A stretch of 64,000 bases of DNA. Source: Vogesella sp. XCS3 (GTDB taxonomy: Bacteria > Pseudomonadota > Gammaproteobacteria > Burkholderiales > Chromobacteriaceae). Each line of letters begins with the position of its first letter. Positions within the stretch are counted from its first letter, which is position 1. The position numbers and the translations under genes were made by a program. A model generated the notes under the pieces. It did not search any database, had not been told where the DNA came from, and saw only the letters and a program-made list of their open reading frames with translations. This document shows, piece by piece, positions 8,279 through 19,100 of this stretch. The stretch is taken from the NCBI RefSeq assembly GCF_020616155.1, contig NZ_CP085530.1, forward strand, positions 387,501 through 451,500. The letters run 5' to 3'.

Positions 8279-10255
8279 ATGTTTGCCCTTTCCCTGCTTG
8301 CCGACCTTTACCCGCAGCGCCGTGACTGGCAAGACCGCAGCTGGCTGGACCGCCAGAGCGAGCGCCTGCGCACCTGGCTGCAGGCCAGGCTTGGCCTGTC
8401 GTCGTGGCGGCTGAACCGCTTTGTGCGCCTGGTGGATGCTGCCCAGCCCGCGGTAGACGCGCTGGCCGAGCCCGAGCTGCAGGCGCTGACGGCCGAGCTG
8501 CAGCTGCTCTTGCGCCGCGATGGCCTGCAAGACCGGCACGTGGCGCAAGCCTTTGCCCTGGTGCGCCGCCGTGCCGGCGAGCTATTGGGCAAGCGGCACT
8601 TTCCCACGCAGCTCAAGGGTGGCTACATCCTGCTGCAGGGCTTTTTGCTGGAGATGGATACCGGCGAAGGCAAAACGCTTACCGCCACGCTGGCGGCGGC
8701 GGTAGCCGCCATGGCCGGGCGCAAGGTACACGTGGTAACGGTGAACGACTACCTGGCCGAGCGCGATGTCATGTTGATGGCGCCGCTATACCACGCCCTG
8801 GGCCTGAGTACCGGCCTGGTGCGCGAAGACATGAAGCCGGACGAGAAAAAGCCCGGCTACCTGGCCGACATCGTGTACTGCTCCAACAAGTCTGTGGTGT
8901 TCGATTACCTGCGCGACCGCCTGGCGCTGGCCGACAAGATGTCGCCCATGCAGCTGGCGCTGGGGCGACTGAGCGGCCGCAGTGCGGCCAACATCCTGCT
9001 GCCGGGTTTGCAATTTGCCATTGTGGATGAAGCCGACAGCGTGTTTATCGATGAGGCCCGCACGCCGCTGATCATTTCAGCCAGCCGGCCTGGCAGCGAG
9101 AGCGAGGCTTACTACCGCCAGGCTATCGAGCTGGCCAGGGCGCTGCAGCCCGGCGTGCACTTCGAGCAGGCGGGCCCGGGCGCGCACCCGCATCTGCAAG
9201 GGGCAGGGCGCGACGAGCTGGCCAGGTTGGCCGCACACCTGCCGCCGGTATGGCAGGCCAGGAACCGGCGGGAGGAAGTGGTCGGCATGGCGCTGATGGC
9301 TTGCCATGGCTTGCGGCGCGATATCGATTACATCGTGCGCGAGGGCAAGGTGCTGATCGTGGATGAAAACACCGGCCGCACCATGGCCGACCGCTCGTGG
9401 GAGCGCGGGCTGCACCAGATGGTGGAGGTAAAAGAAGGCCTGCCGCCGGGGGATGAGCGCGAGACGCTGGGCAAGATCAGCTACCAGCTGTTCTTTCGCC
9501 GCTATCTGGTGTTGTCGGGCATGACCGGCACCTGCCGCGAGGTGGCGGGGGAGTTGGGCGAGGTGTACGGCCTGGGCGTGGTGCGTGTGCCGCCCTACCG
9601 GCGCTCGCGTCGCCGCTATCTGGGGGCGCGGCTGTTTGCTACCTCGGCGCAGCGTTGGGCGGCCGTGATTGCGTCTGTGCAAGAAATACAACAGTCCGGT
9701 AGGCCAGTACTGATCGGCACGCGCAGCATCAAGGCTTCAGAAGTGTTGTCGCAATGCTTGCAGCAGGAGGGTATTGCGCACCGCGTACTGAACGCCAAAC
9801 AGGATGCGGAAGAGGCCGAGGTGGTTGCCAGCGCCGGTGCAGCCGGGGCCGTCACCATCGCTACCAATATGGCCGGGCGCGGGACGGACGTGCTGCTGGA
9901 TGAGGATGTGAAAATGAAAGGTGGGCTGCATGTGATCCTCACCGAGCGTCACGATAATGCCCGCGTCGATCGCCAGCTGATCGGCCGCTGTGCTAGGCAG
10001 GGCGACCCTGGCAGCTATGAAATCATTCTGTCGCTAGAAGATGATCTGGTTGTGCAATTTGTAGCAAAATTTAATGTTATATTATCGAGATTGTTACAAA
10101 CTACCAATCAACCGCTAATTGGTAGCGCAGGGCTGCTGTACTACCGCGCAGCGCAGCGATACATGGAATGGCAACACCGTCGGCTGCGTCAGCACATGCT
10201 GAGCGCAGACTTCAGGGCACGGCAGGCACTGTCTTTTTCTGGCCAGTCCGAATAG
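8279..10255 (+). CDS. SecA-like accessory translocase ATPase
   Basis: A 658-residue SecA paralogue, much shorter than housekeeping SecA (about 900). Retained: Walker A GEGKT near residue 129, VHVVTVNDYLAERD, Walker B VDEADSVFIDEARTPLIIS near 250, RDIDYIV..GKVLIVDENTGRTM, MTGTCREV, TNMAGRGTDVLLDED and LIGRCARQGDPGSYE. The C-terminal part is shortened and lacks the Cys-rich zinc-binding tail that binds SecB and lipids in standard SecA. The ATG at 8279 is two bases after the M50 stop. Probably an ATP-driven motor dedicated to large proteins of this locus; the membrane channel it would use is unknown (inference). Confidence 0.9.
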   Translation: MFALSLLADLYPQRRDWQDRSWLDRQSERLRTWLQARLGLSSWRLNRFVRLVDAAQPAVDALAEPELQALTAELQLLLRRDGLQDRHVAQAFALVRRRAGELLGKRHFPTQLKGGYILLQGFLLEMDTGEGKTLTATLAAAVAAMAGRKVHVVTVNDYLAERDVMLMAPLYHALGLSTGLVREDMKPDEKKPGYLADIVYCSNKSVVFDYLRDRLALADKMSPMQLALGRLSGRSAANILLPGLQFAIVDEADSVFIDEARTPLIISASRPGSESEAYYRQAIELARALQPGVHFEQAGPGAHPHLQGAGRDELARLAAHLPPVWQARNRREEVVGMALMACHGLRRDIDYIVREGKVLIVDENTGRTMADRSWERGLHQMVEVKEGLPPGDERETLGKISYQLFFRRYLVLSGMTGTCREVAGELGEVYGLGVVRVPPYRRSRRRYLGARLFATSAQRWAAVIASVQEIQQSGRPVLIGTRSIKASEVLSQCLQQEGIAHRVLNAKQDAEEAEVVASAGAAGAVTIATNMAGRGTDVLLDEDVKMKGGLHVILTERHDNARVDRQLIGRCARQGDPGSYEIILSLEDDLVVQFVAKFNVILSRLLQTTNQPLIGSAGLLYYRAAQRYMEWQHRRLRQHMLSADFRARQALSFSGQSE

Positions 10256-10282
10256 CCCGGTATAAGGGAAAACAATAGAAAA

Positions 10283-11014
10283 ATGAACAAACTCGTCACT
10301 CACTCCGCCCGCACGCTGGGCGGCATGTTTCTGGCCTTGCCCTTGCTGGCCGCGGCTGCGCCTGCAGCTACTACTTGTCTGATTGTGCCTTCGCTGGAAG
10401 TGAATGTCGGCACGCCGGTAGATGGTGTGCTGGGTCAGGTGCTGGCAGATCGTGGCGATGTGGTCCGTGCCGGCCAGCTGCTGGCCAAGCTGCAAAGCGG
10501 TGTGGAAGAGGCGGCGGTGGAATACCAGGCAGCCAAGGCGCAGTTTGGCGCCCGCAAGACACAGCGCAATCAGGAACTGCAAAAGAAGCAACTGATTTCC
10601 AGCCAGGAACTGGACGAGATGGCCACCGAGTACAAGCTGTCGGAGCTGGAACTCAAAGAGCGTCGCGAGCAGCTGCGCCTGCGTAGCTTGTTCAGCCCGA
10701 TTAACGGTGTGGTGGTAGACCGCTATCGCCAGCGTGGCGACCTGGTAAAACAGGAACGCATCTACCGTATTGCCCAGCTGGACCCGCTGTTTGTGGAAAC
10801 CGTGGTGCCGGCCGCCCTGTTTGGCAAGGTGCGCAGCGGCCAGAGCTACGACGTGACGCCGCAGCTCTCCAGCAGCCCGCTCAAGGCCCGTGTGACCAAC
10901 GTAGACAAAGTCATCGATGCAGGCAGCGGCTCTTTCCGCGTGCGCCTAGTATTACCGAATCCCAAGTACGCGCTGCCTTCCGGCCAGCGCTGCAAAGTTA
11001 CCTTCCCTGAATAA
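10283..11014 (+). CDS. Periplasmic adaptor (HlyD/RND type) protein
   Basis: A 243-residue exported protein with an N-terminal signal region (MFLALPLLAAAAPAA). It has lipoyl-like half-motifs (VDGVLGQVLADRGDVVRAGQLLAKL and LFSPINGVVVDRYRQRGDLV) flanking a short alpha-helical hairpin (KKQLISSQELDEMATEY), then a beta-barrel domain. It is small for an RND adaptor and has no predicted inner-membrane anchor other than the signal. It sits 27 bp after the SecA-like gene with AAGGGA upstream. Third lipoyl-like domain protein in the operon, so it may extend the periplasmic conduit. No TolC homologue is visible in the window. Confidence 0.85.
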   Translation: MNKLVTHSARTLGGMFLALPLLAAAAPAATTCLIVPSLEVNVGTPVDGVLGQVLADRGDVVRAGQLLAKLQSGVEEAAVEYQAAKAQFGARKTQRNQELQKKQLISSQELDEMATEYKLSELELKERREQLRLRSLFSPINGVVVDRYRQRGDLVKQERIYRIAQLDPLFVETVVPAALFGKVRSGQSYDVTPQLSSSPLKARVTNVDKVIDAGSGSFRVRLVLPNPKYALPSGQRCKVTFPE

Positions 11015-11040
11015 ACGCGCCTGGGTCACATCACAACACC

Positions 11041-13104
11041 ATGGAATACTCCAGTCAGAATACCAGCCAGCGTCGTGCCAAGCCTGCCGTCCTTACCGTG
11101 CAGGCTGTTGCGTTTACCCTGCTGCCGCTCATGTTGCCGGCCAATGCCGTTATTGCCGCTGTTACCCAGACACCGCCATCGCAAGATGCCGGTGTTGTTT
11201 TCAATGCGCAGAAATTGCCGCCCGCCAGCCTGTTTCCGCGCAAGCGCGACAAGGTGCAGCTGCGCGCCAGTATTCCTGAGGTAAAAACCGATAACGAGGC
11301 GATTCGCCTGTCTATCGGAGGTTTCCGTTTTGAAGGGGAAACCGGCATAGACCAGAAAGCTTTGCAGGGTATCTTGCAGCCGTGGCAAGGCCGCGACCTG
11401 AGCTTTGCCGAATTCGAGCAGGCCGTACACGCCGTGGCAGAGCACCTGCGCACGCACGGCCACCCGTACGCCGAGGTCAGCATGAATCGCGCCATGCTGG
11501 GCGAAGGCACGGTAGCCATTGCCGTACAGGGCCTGACCATGCCGCCGGAACCGGTGGTGCCGCAAGTGCTGGTAACCGGTTTCAGCTTTGAAGGTCTGTC
11601 GCTGGCCAGCAATGAAGAAATGCAATCGGTGCTCAAAGCCCAGCTGGGTAAACCGCTGAGCCTAGTGCAGCTGGAAGCCGCCGCGCAGCAAGCTGCCGCC
11701 CACCTGCGTGCCAAAGGCTACCCGCTGGTACAAGCCTACCTGCCACCACAGAAAATCCAGGACGGCGTAGTACGCATTGCGCTGCAGGAAGGTGCGCTGG
11801 ATGGCGCATCGGGTGTGAACGGTATCGTGGTGCGTAACAACACCTCGCCAGTAAAAGACAGCACCGTGGCCGCCTTGCTGGCCGAAGGCGCACCGGCGGG
11901 CAAGCCTATCCAGGCTGCCGAGCTGGAACGCGCGCTGCTGGTGGCCGGCGAAGTGCCGGGTATCAAGAAAGTCCAGGCCGAGCTGACGCCGGGTAGCGTT
12001 GCCGGTACCACCAAGGTGGAAGCCGACGTGGAAAGCGCCGGCCTGTTTAACGGCGCGGTATGGGCCGACAACTACGGCAACCGCCATGCCGGTATGACCC
12101 GCCTGAATACCCAGCTTAACCTGAACAGCCCGCTGGGTTACGGCGAGCAGCTGTCGCTGAACGCCACCAAGTCCGACAGCCTGGATAGCGGCAAGGTCGC
12201 CATCCAGCTGCCGGTAGGCAACCGCGGGGCCAAGGTAGGCGTGTCGGCGTCCAGCATGAACGTGGACATGGGCATTACCACCGACGTGCCGCGCAACCTC
12301 AGCGGCGACACCAAGGTGGTATCGCTGTTTGGCAGCCTGCCGCTGACGCGCTCGGGTACGGCCAACACCACGCTGACCGCCAGCCTGGACCAGAAAGACA
12401 TGAAGAACAGCCTGAGCACACTGACGCTGGATGATCGCAAGATCACCATGCTGAGCCTGGGCCTGAACGGTGACCGTTACGATAGCTGGGGCGGCCGCCT
12501 GGGCTGGAGTGCCGTGCTGTCGGCTGGTGACAACGACCTGTCTGGCGACCAAGGCTACGCCGCGCTGGACGACGCCTCTGCCCGCACCGGCGGCGGTTTC
12601 CAGAAGCTGAACCTGGCGGTAAGCCGCCTGTCGCGCCTGGACAAGGCGGGTGACTACCAGCTGGCCGTATCGCTGTCTGCACAGCTGGCCAGCAAGAACC
12701 TGGATAACAGCGAAAAACTGCAGCTGGGCGGCCCCAACGGCATTCGTGCCTACCCGATGGGCGAAGGCCTCGGGGATGATGGCTGGCTGGCCAATGCCGA
12801 AGTCCGTACTTCGCTAGGCAAGTTTGCCGGCGCGGATGTCACCCTGTTCGGCTTTGTCGATGCCGGTGGTGTCAAACAGTACAAACATACCTGGAATGGT
12901 GCCCTGCTGGCTGGCAAACCTAACCAGTACACCCTGGCCGGTGCCGGCGTGGGGATGAAGCTGAGTTACGACGACAAAGGTGGTGTCAGCATCACCGTGG
13001 CCAACAAGCTGGGTAATAACCCGAACCAGAGCGCCAACAATACTGATGCCGATGGCCGTAACCGCGCCGCCCGAGTATGGGTAATCGGCAATATTGCCTT
13101 CTGA
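11041..13104 (+). CDS. TpsB/FhaC-family two-partner secretion transporter with an extra POTRA
   Basis: A 687-residue outer-membrane protein. A signal-like segment (AVAFTLLPLMLPANAVIAA) is followed by three POTRA-like modules at roughly residues 82-160, 172-247 and 258-335; the first two both carry the AAxHLRxxGxPxxxxxLP type of POTRA1. The remainder is a 16-strand-type barrel ending in TR-aromatic style (VWVIGNIAF), with the conserved loop motif GGPNGIRAYPMGEG in place of the usual VRGY. FhaC-type proteins normally have two POTRAs. It should secrete the TpsA encoded 25 bp downstream. No convincing Shine-Dalgarno precedes ATG 11041. Confidence 0.9.
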   Translation: MEYSSQNTSQRRAKPAVLTVQAVAFTLLPLMLPANAVIAAVTQTPPSQDAGVVFNAQKLPPASLFPRKRDKVQLRASIPEVKTDNEAIRLSIGGFRFEGETGIDQKALQGILQPWQGRDLSFAEFEQAVHAVAEHLRTHGHPYAEVSMNRAMLGEGTVAIAVQGLTMPPEPVVPQVLVTGFSFEGLSLASNEEMQSVLKAQLGKPLSLVQLEAAAQQAAAHLRAKGYPLVQAYLPPQKIQDGVVRIALQEGALDGASGVNGIVVRNNTSPVKDSTVAALLAEGAPAGKPIQAAELERALLVAGEVPGIKKVQAELTPGSVAGTTKVEADVESAGLFNGAVWADNYGNRHAGMTRLNTQLNLNSPLGYGEQLSLNATKSDSLDSGKVAIQLPVGNRGAKVGVSASSMNVDMGITTDVPRNLSGDTKVVSLFGSLPLTRSGTANTTLTASLDQKDMKNSLSTLTLDDRKITMLSLGLNGDRYDSWGGRLGWSAVLSAGDNDLSGDQGYAALDDASARTGGGFQKLNLAVSRLSRLDKAGDYQLAVSLSAQLASKNLDNSEKLQLGGPNGIRAYPMGEGLGDDGWLANAEVRTSLGKFAGADVTLFGFVDAGGVKQYKHTWNGALLAGKPNQYTLAGAGVGMKLSYDDKGGVSITVANKLGNNPNQSANNTDADGRNRAARVWVIGNIAF

Positions 13105-13129
13105 TCGTGGCTGCAGAACGGAAAACATA

Positions 13130-16100
13130 ATGAAAGCAAACCACTCGCACGATATCGCCAATCTGGCCATCCGTACCCTGCCACTGTTGGTGGCCATGGC
13201 CTTCAACCCGGCACTGGCGCAGCTGGCTGGCAATGCACTGCCTACCGGCGGCCAGATTGTGGCCGGCCAGGGTGCCCTGCAGCAGGCGGGCAATACCCTG
13301 AATGTGCTGCAAAACAGCCAGCAGATGATTACCAACTGGCAGAGCTTCAATATCGGCCAGCAGGCCGCCGTGAACTTTGTGCAGCCTAATGCCAGCGCAC
13401 TGATACTGAACCGCGTGATTGGCGCCGACCCGTCGCAGATCTTTGGCCAGATGCGTGCCAACGGCCAGGTGATGCTGATCAACCCGAACGGCATCCTGTT
13501 CGGGCCGACTGCCCAGATCAACGTGGGCGCCCTGATGGCCTCGTCGCAGTCCATCAGCAACGAAGATTTCCTGTCCGGCAAGTTCAAGCTCAGCGGTGCC
13601 AGCCAGGCGGTGCGTAACGCCGGCAGCATCAATGCAGCCGACGGTGGCTACGTGCTGCTGGCGGGTGCCCAGGTAGACAATAGCGGCACCATTACCGCCA
13701 AAAACGGCACGGTAGCGTTGGCCGCAGGCCGCGACATTAGCGTAACGGTAGGCCAGACCGGCTTGCTGAAGGTGAAAGTGGAAACCGCCGCCGCGCAGGC
13801 CAGCATCAATAATGCCGGCGCGTTGGTGGCCGACGGTGGCCATGTGCTGCTCACCGCCAAACAAGCCGGCCCGCTGGCTTCGGTGGCCATTAACCAGACC
13901 GGCATCGTACGCGCAGATACGCTGAACCAGAAACAAGGCGAAATCTGGATCGACGGCGGTGCCGGTAAAGTGGTGCTGGCAGGCGAGACCAGCGCCCAGG
14001 CCACCAGCGGCCAGGGTGGCCGCATTGTGGCTACCGCGGGCGAGCTGCAGGTGGCCGGTGCGGTGAATGCATCGGGTGCACAGGGCGGCGGCCAGGTGTA
14101 TCTGGGTGGCGGCTGGCAGGGTAAAGACCCGGCTATTGCTGAAGCAGGCAGTGTCACCATTGGCCAGGGCGCCAGCGTGGCGGCCAGTGCTACCGAAGCC
14201 GGCAACGGCGGTACCGTGGTGGCGTGGTCGGCAGATGCGACCCGTCTGCAAGGCAGTATCGAAGCCAAAGGCGCGGGCCAGGGCAGCGGCGGCCAGGTAG
14301 AAACCTCCAGCCGTGGCGTACTGGGCGTGTCCGGCAGCGTGAATGTGGCGTCGGCAGGCGGCCAGGGCGGGCGCTGGCTGCTGGACCCCACCGACCTCAC
14401 CGTGGTGGGCGGCTCCACCGGTACGGCATGGGCTACCGCCAACGGCCAGTCTGGTGCCGTGAACAATGTGCTGGCCAGCAGTATCGAGGCCTCTCTGAAT
14501 GCCGGCAGCAGCGTAGAGCTGCAGGCCGACAACAAGATCACCATCCAGAGCGACATTTCCAAAACCGCTGGCGGCGACGCCTCGCTGGGTCTGAGTGCCG
14601 GCGGGGATATCCTGCTGGATACCGGTGCCGATATTTCATCTACCGTGGGCAAGCTGAATGTGGACTTTGGTACCGCCAGCAAAACCGGTGGTACCGCCAC
14701 GCTGAAGGGTACCGTTAACACCAACGGCGGCAATGTCACCTTCCACAAGCAAGCCGTGCTGGCGCATGGCACGCCGATTTCCACCAAGATTACCCAGACC
14801 AGCAGTGCGGCCTCGGGCAACATCACCTTCAATAAAGACGTGAAGTTGGCCGCACAGGCTTACAGCGTGGCGCTGAATGCGCAGGGCGCGCAAAGCGGTG
14901 CCAACTACACCGGTGCCGGCGGTGACATCATTTTTAACGGTAGCATTACGTCGGCCACGCCGGATGTGGTTCCGCTGTCGCCGCAGGCGCTGTCGCTGGA
15001 CAGCACCGGTAGCGTTGCCGGCAACATCGTTCTGGGTGGCCAGGCCAGCGACCGTGTCGGTGGCAGTGGCAACGAGGCGCTGCGCAGCCTGACGCTGGCG
15101 GGCGATACCGATATCGCGCTGAAGGCTGGCACCATCAACCTGCTGAGCTCCAGTGGTGACGTGCTGACCGCGTCCAATATTGCCGGCATCACCACCACGC
15201 TGACCCTGAATACCGATACCGTCATCAATGTAGGCGGCGGTACCATTCCGGGCGTGGCGACCGGCTACACCGACTACCGTCAGCAAACCTTCAATATCAA
15301 AGGCCAGACCTACGGGCTTACCATCAATTCGGCGCGCTCCATCAAGCTGAAAAACACCGAGATTGATGTCAAAAACCTGAGCCTGAATGCGTTTGCCGAC
15401 ACGGGTGCCACCGCGGGTGGCGTGCTGCTGGATAACGCCAAGCTCATTACGCGTGGTGGTGACCTGTTTATCGGTAAGAATGGCGGTTTTGCTACCGGTT
15501 ACGGTGGCGATGCCGACGGTGTGACCGACGGCGTGCGCCTGAGTAATAGCACCATCAATACCAACGGCGGCAACCTGCAAATCAGCGGTGAGGCGCCTAC
15601 CAGCAGTAGCGCAGGCGCCGGGGTGAAAATCACCGGTGCGGCCACGCAGGTCAATACCGGCGCGGGCAACCTGAGCATCAGCGGTAAAGTGGCCAACCAG
15701 GCTGGCTCCGGCAACAAGGACGGCGTGATCATCGGTGAAGACGGCGCCTCGCGCGTGACGCTGCAAACCACCAGCGGCAAGCTCACCATCGAGGGCGACG
15801 CCAGCAGCCTGACCACCACGCCTACCGGTGGTACACGCTACGACGGCGTGATCATCTCGTCCAAAGCGCTGATCAAGACCGATAGCGGCGATATCCAGAT
15901 TACCGGCAAGGGCGGTGGCGGCAGCCACGCCTTCCTCACCGAGAACCACGGTATCCGCATCGAAGATACCGAAACCAGCATCCTGTCCAAGAGCGGTGAT
16001 ATCACGCTGTCCGGCACGTCGGGCGGCAAGACCAGCGCCACCGGCGGCGAGAACAGCTTTGGCATTTACGCCAAAGGCCAGACCATGTACCTGGGCAGCT

Positions 16101-19100
16101 CATCGGTTGAAACCGGCTATGGTGCATCTACCGGGGTGATTACGGTAGAAGCCGACAGCATGCAGTTTGTGAACAGCTCGGACTACCACCTGAATGTGGC
16201 CAGTGCGGGCGAGCTGCGTGTGCGCCCGCTCAGCACCGGCCGCAACATCGATATCAGCAGCGCCGGCGCGGTAGATAAACTCTACCTGGGCAACGACTGG
16301 TTCAATGGCAGCAGCAAAGCCATTTTCCGCCCAGGCTTTGGCAGTGGCGATGCGGCCAACCCGGGCATTACCCTGGGCCGTACCGACGCCACCGGTAGCT
16401 TGACCGTGAGCAGCGCTACCACCCTGCGCGACAACACCGCGCTGGTGATGGGCGGCGCGGGCGGCAAGGTGCTGATCAACGCGGCGCTTACCGTCAAGGC
16501 CAGCGACGCGGCACAAAGCCGCCAGCTGGTGCTGGACGTGGCAGGCGGGGCTACCGGCAATGGCGTGATCAATACCAACAAACTGCTGCTGAACGGCAGC
16601 GGTGATGTGGTGCTGGGCGGCGCCAACCTGGTGGATACCCTCACGGCCAACCTGGGCGACCGCCTGGACTACACCAACGCCAAATCGCTGCTGATCGGCC
16701 AGGGTAGCTATGTGCGCACCAATGACCCGCTGGCGGCCAACCTGCAAACCAATACGCAGACCACCACCAGCAGCGACGGCATTGTTACCAGCGACGACGC
16801 GGTCAATATCACACTGAGCAATGGCGACCTCACGCTGGATCGCAGCGTGAACGTGGGCACGGCTACCGCGGCGCTGACCACCCAGGCGGGGGGTATTGCC
16901 GAGCAATCCGGTGCCATCATTACCGCCAACAAGCTGGCGTTAGCCAGCCAGGATAACGTGACGCTGGATAACACCAACCAGATCAACGTACTGGCGGCCA
17001 ACGTCAGCGGTAGCGGTGCCGACCTGAAGTTCACCAATGGCAAGTCCTTGCTGCTGGATCGCGTGGCGGTTACCCCGCTGAGCGCAGACAGCAGCGCCGT
17101 GGTGACTGCCGGTACCACCCAGCAGCGCGATGGCGTGACCGTCAACGACATGACCCGCCTGAACCTGACGGCGGGCGATTTGACCCAGTCGGCCACCGCA
17201 GGCCAGGGCCGGGTGACGACAGCCAACCTCAAGCTCACTCTGGCCACCGGCCAGGTCGTGCTGAACGACACCACCAACGACATCGGTACGCTGGCAGCTA
17301 CCCTGCAGGCCAGCAACAAAACCTTGAGCGTGAAAGACAAGAACGCGCTGCAGGTGGGTACCGTAGACGGCAGCAACGGCGTACAGACCAATAACGCTAA
17401 CATCACGCTGGAAGCATCGGCTGATGCTACCTCCACCACCGGCGATCTGCAGCTGGCCCAGCAAGTGAATGCCGGTACGGCCGACGTGCGTCTGGCTTCC
17501 GGTAAGGGTGCCATCAACGAAACCACAGCCAGCGGCATCATCACCGCCAACGAGCTGAAACTGGTGGCGGTGAATACCTCCACCCTGGACAGCGGCAACG
17601 CGGTAGATGAAGTTACCGCCAGCATCAGCGGCAATGGCCAGGGCGTGCGCCTGACCAATACCCGCAGCCTGGTAGTGGGCGACCTGGATGCCCAGACCGG
17701 TATCACTGCGCCGGGCGAGGTGCGCCTGACGCTGGCGGCCGGCAACGGTGCGGTGCGTAACCTGACGCAAACGCAGGATATCAAGGCCGGAGGCCTGAAC
17801 GTGGCCAGTGATACCGGCGATGTCACGCTGGAGCGCACCACCAACGAAATCGGCAAACTGGCCGCCCGCCTGGATGGCGCGGGCAAGACGCTGAAGCTGA
17901 AAGACAAGGACGGCATCGAGATTGCAACCGTGGATGGCCGCAGTGGCCTGCAAACCAACGGTGGCGATATCAACCTGGTGGCCGCAGCAGACGGCGCCAG
18001 CACCACTGGTGACCTGCTGATGACGGCAGATGTCACCACCGGCGGCAGCGATGGCGTCGTGCGCCTGTCTTCCAAGAAAGCGGCCGTCAGCGGCGCGGGC
18101 AAGCTCACCGCCAAGGCGCTGCTGGCGCAGTCGGTAACCGGCGTGAACTTGTCCAGCAAGCTGAGCAATGTGCAAACCGTGGCCGGTTCGGTCAGCGGTG
18201 TGGGTGCATTCAGCTACCGTGATATCGATACGCTGGAAGTGGGTACGGTAGCCGATGCGGCCAGCGTGCCGGTAAACGGCATCGTCACTAATAACGGCAG
18301 CGTGCAGGTAACGGTGGCAGAAGATGCTAGCGCTACCGGCGGCGACCTGAACCTGACCCAGTCTGTCAGCGCCGGCGGCAGTGGCAAGAACATTGCCCTA
18401 CAGGCCTACAAAGGCAAAATTACCGAAACAGCCAATGTCAGCCTGAGTGCCGACCAGCTGCAGATTCTGGCGCGTGACACCACCCAGCTGACCAACCCGT
18501 CCACGGGTACCGGCGTGCACAATATCGGCACCCTGGCCGCCGTCATTACCGGCGCGGACCAGAGCCTGACGTACTTCAACAGCGGCGCGTTGACCGTGGG
18601 CAGCGTCACCGCCAACGACACGGTAAACCCGTTGCACGGCGTGACCACAGCCAGCAGCGGCCATATCGCCATTGCCACCGGCAACGGCACGCTGACGCTG
18701 GAAAAAGCCGTAGCGGCAGGCGGGGCGGGCTCGGTAGACCTGCGCGCAGGCAGCGCGGGTAGCGATATCGTGTTCAATAACGGCCAGGCCAAGTCCGGTA
18801 GCGGCACGGTGCAACTGGTCGCAGCGCGCGACATCGTGACCACCACGGATAACAACCAGGTCAACGAGCTGCAAACCACCGGTAATGTGCTGCTGCAAGC
18901 GGGCCGCACCATCGGCGCCGACGGCAAGCGTATCGAAGTGGCCGACGCCGACAAGCTGGCGGCCAGCGCAGGCGGCGATGCCTGGCTGCACAAAACCCGC
19001 CAGAGCGGCAGCGGTGATGTGAAAGTGGATGCCGTCAGCAAGGCTGCCTACAACGGCAGCAGCTTTGGCGGTGCGGCAAGCGACCAGTCCGGCGTGCGTG

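Noticed and set aside
8279..10255. Considered as a truncated pseudogene of secA
   Set aside because: All ATPase motifs are intact, the frame is open, and start and stop fit tightly in the operon, so the short form looks functional.
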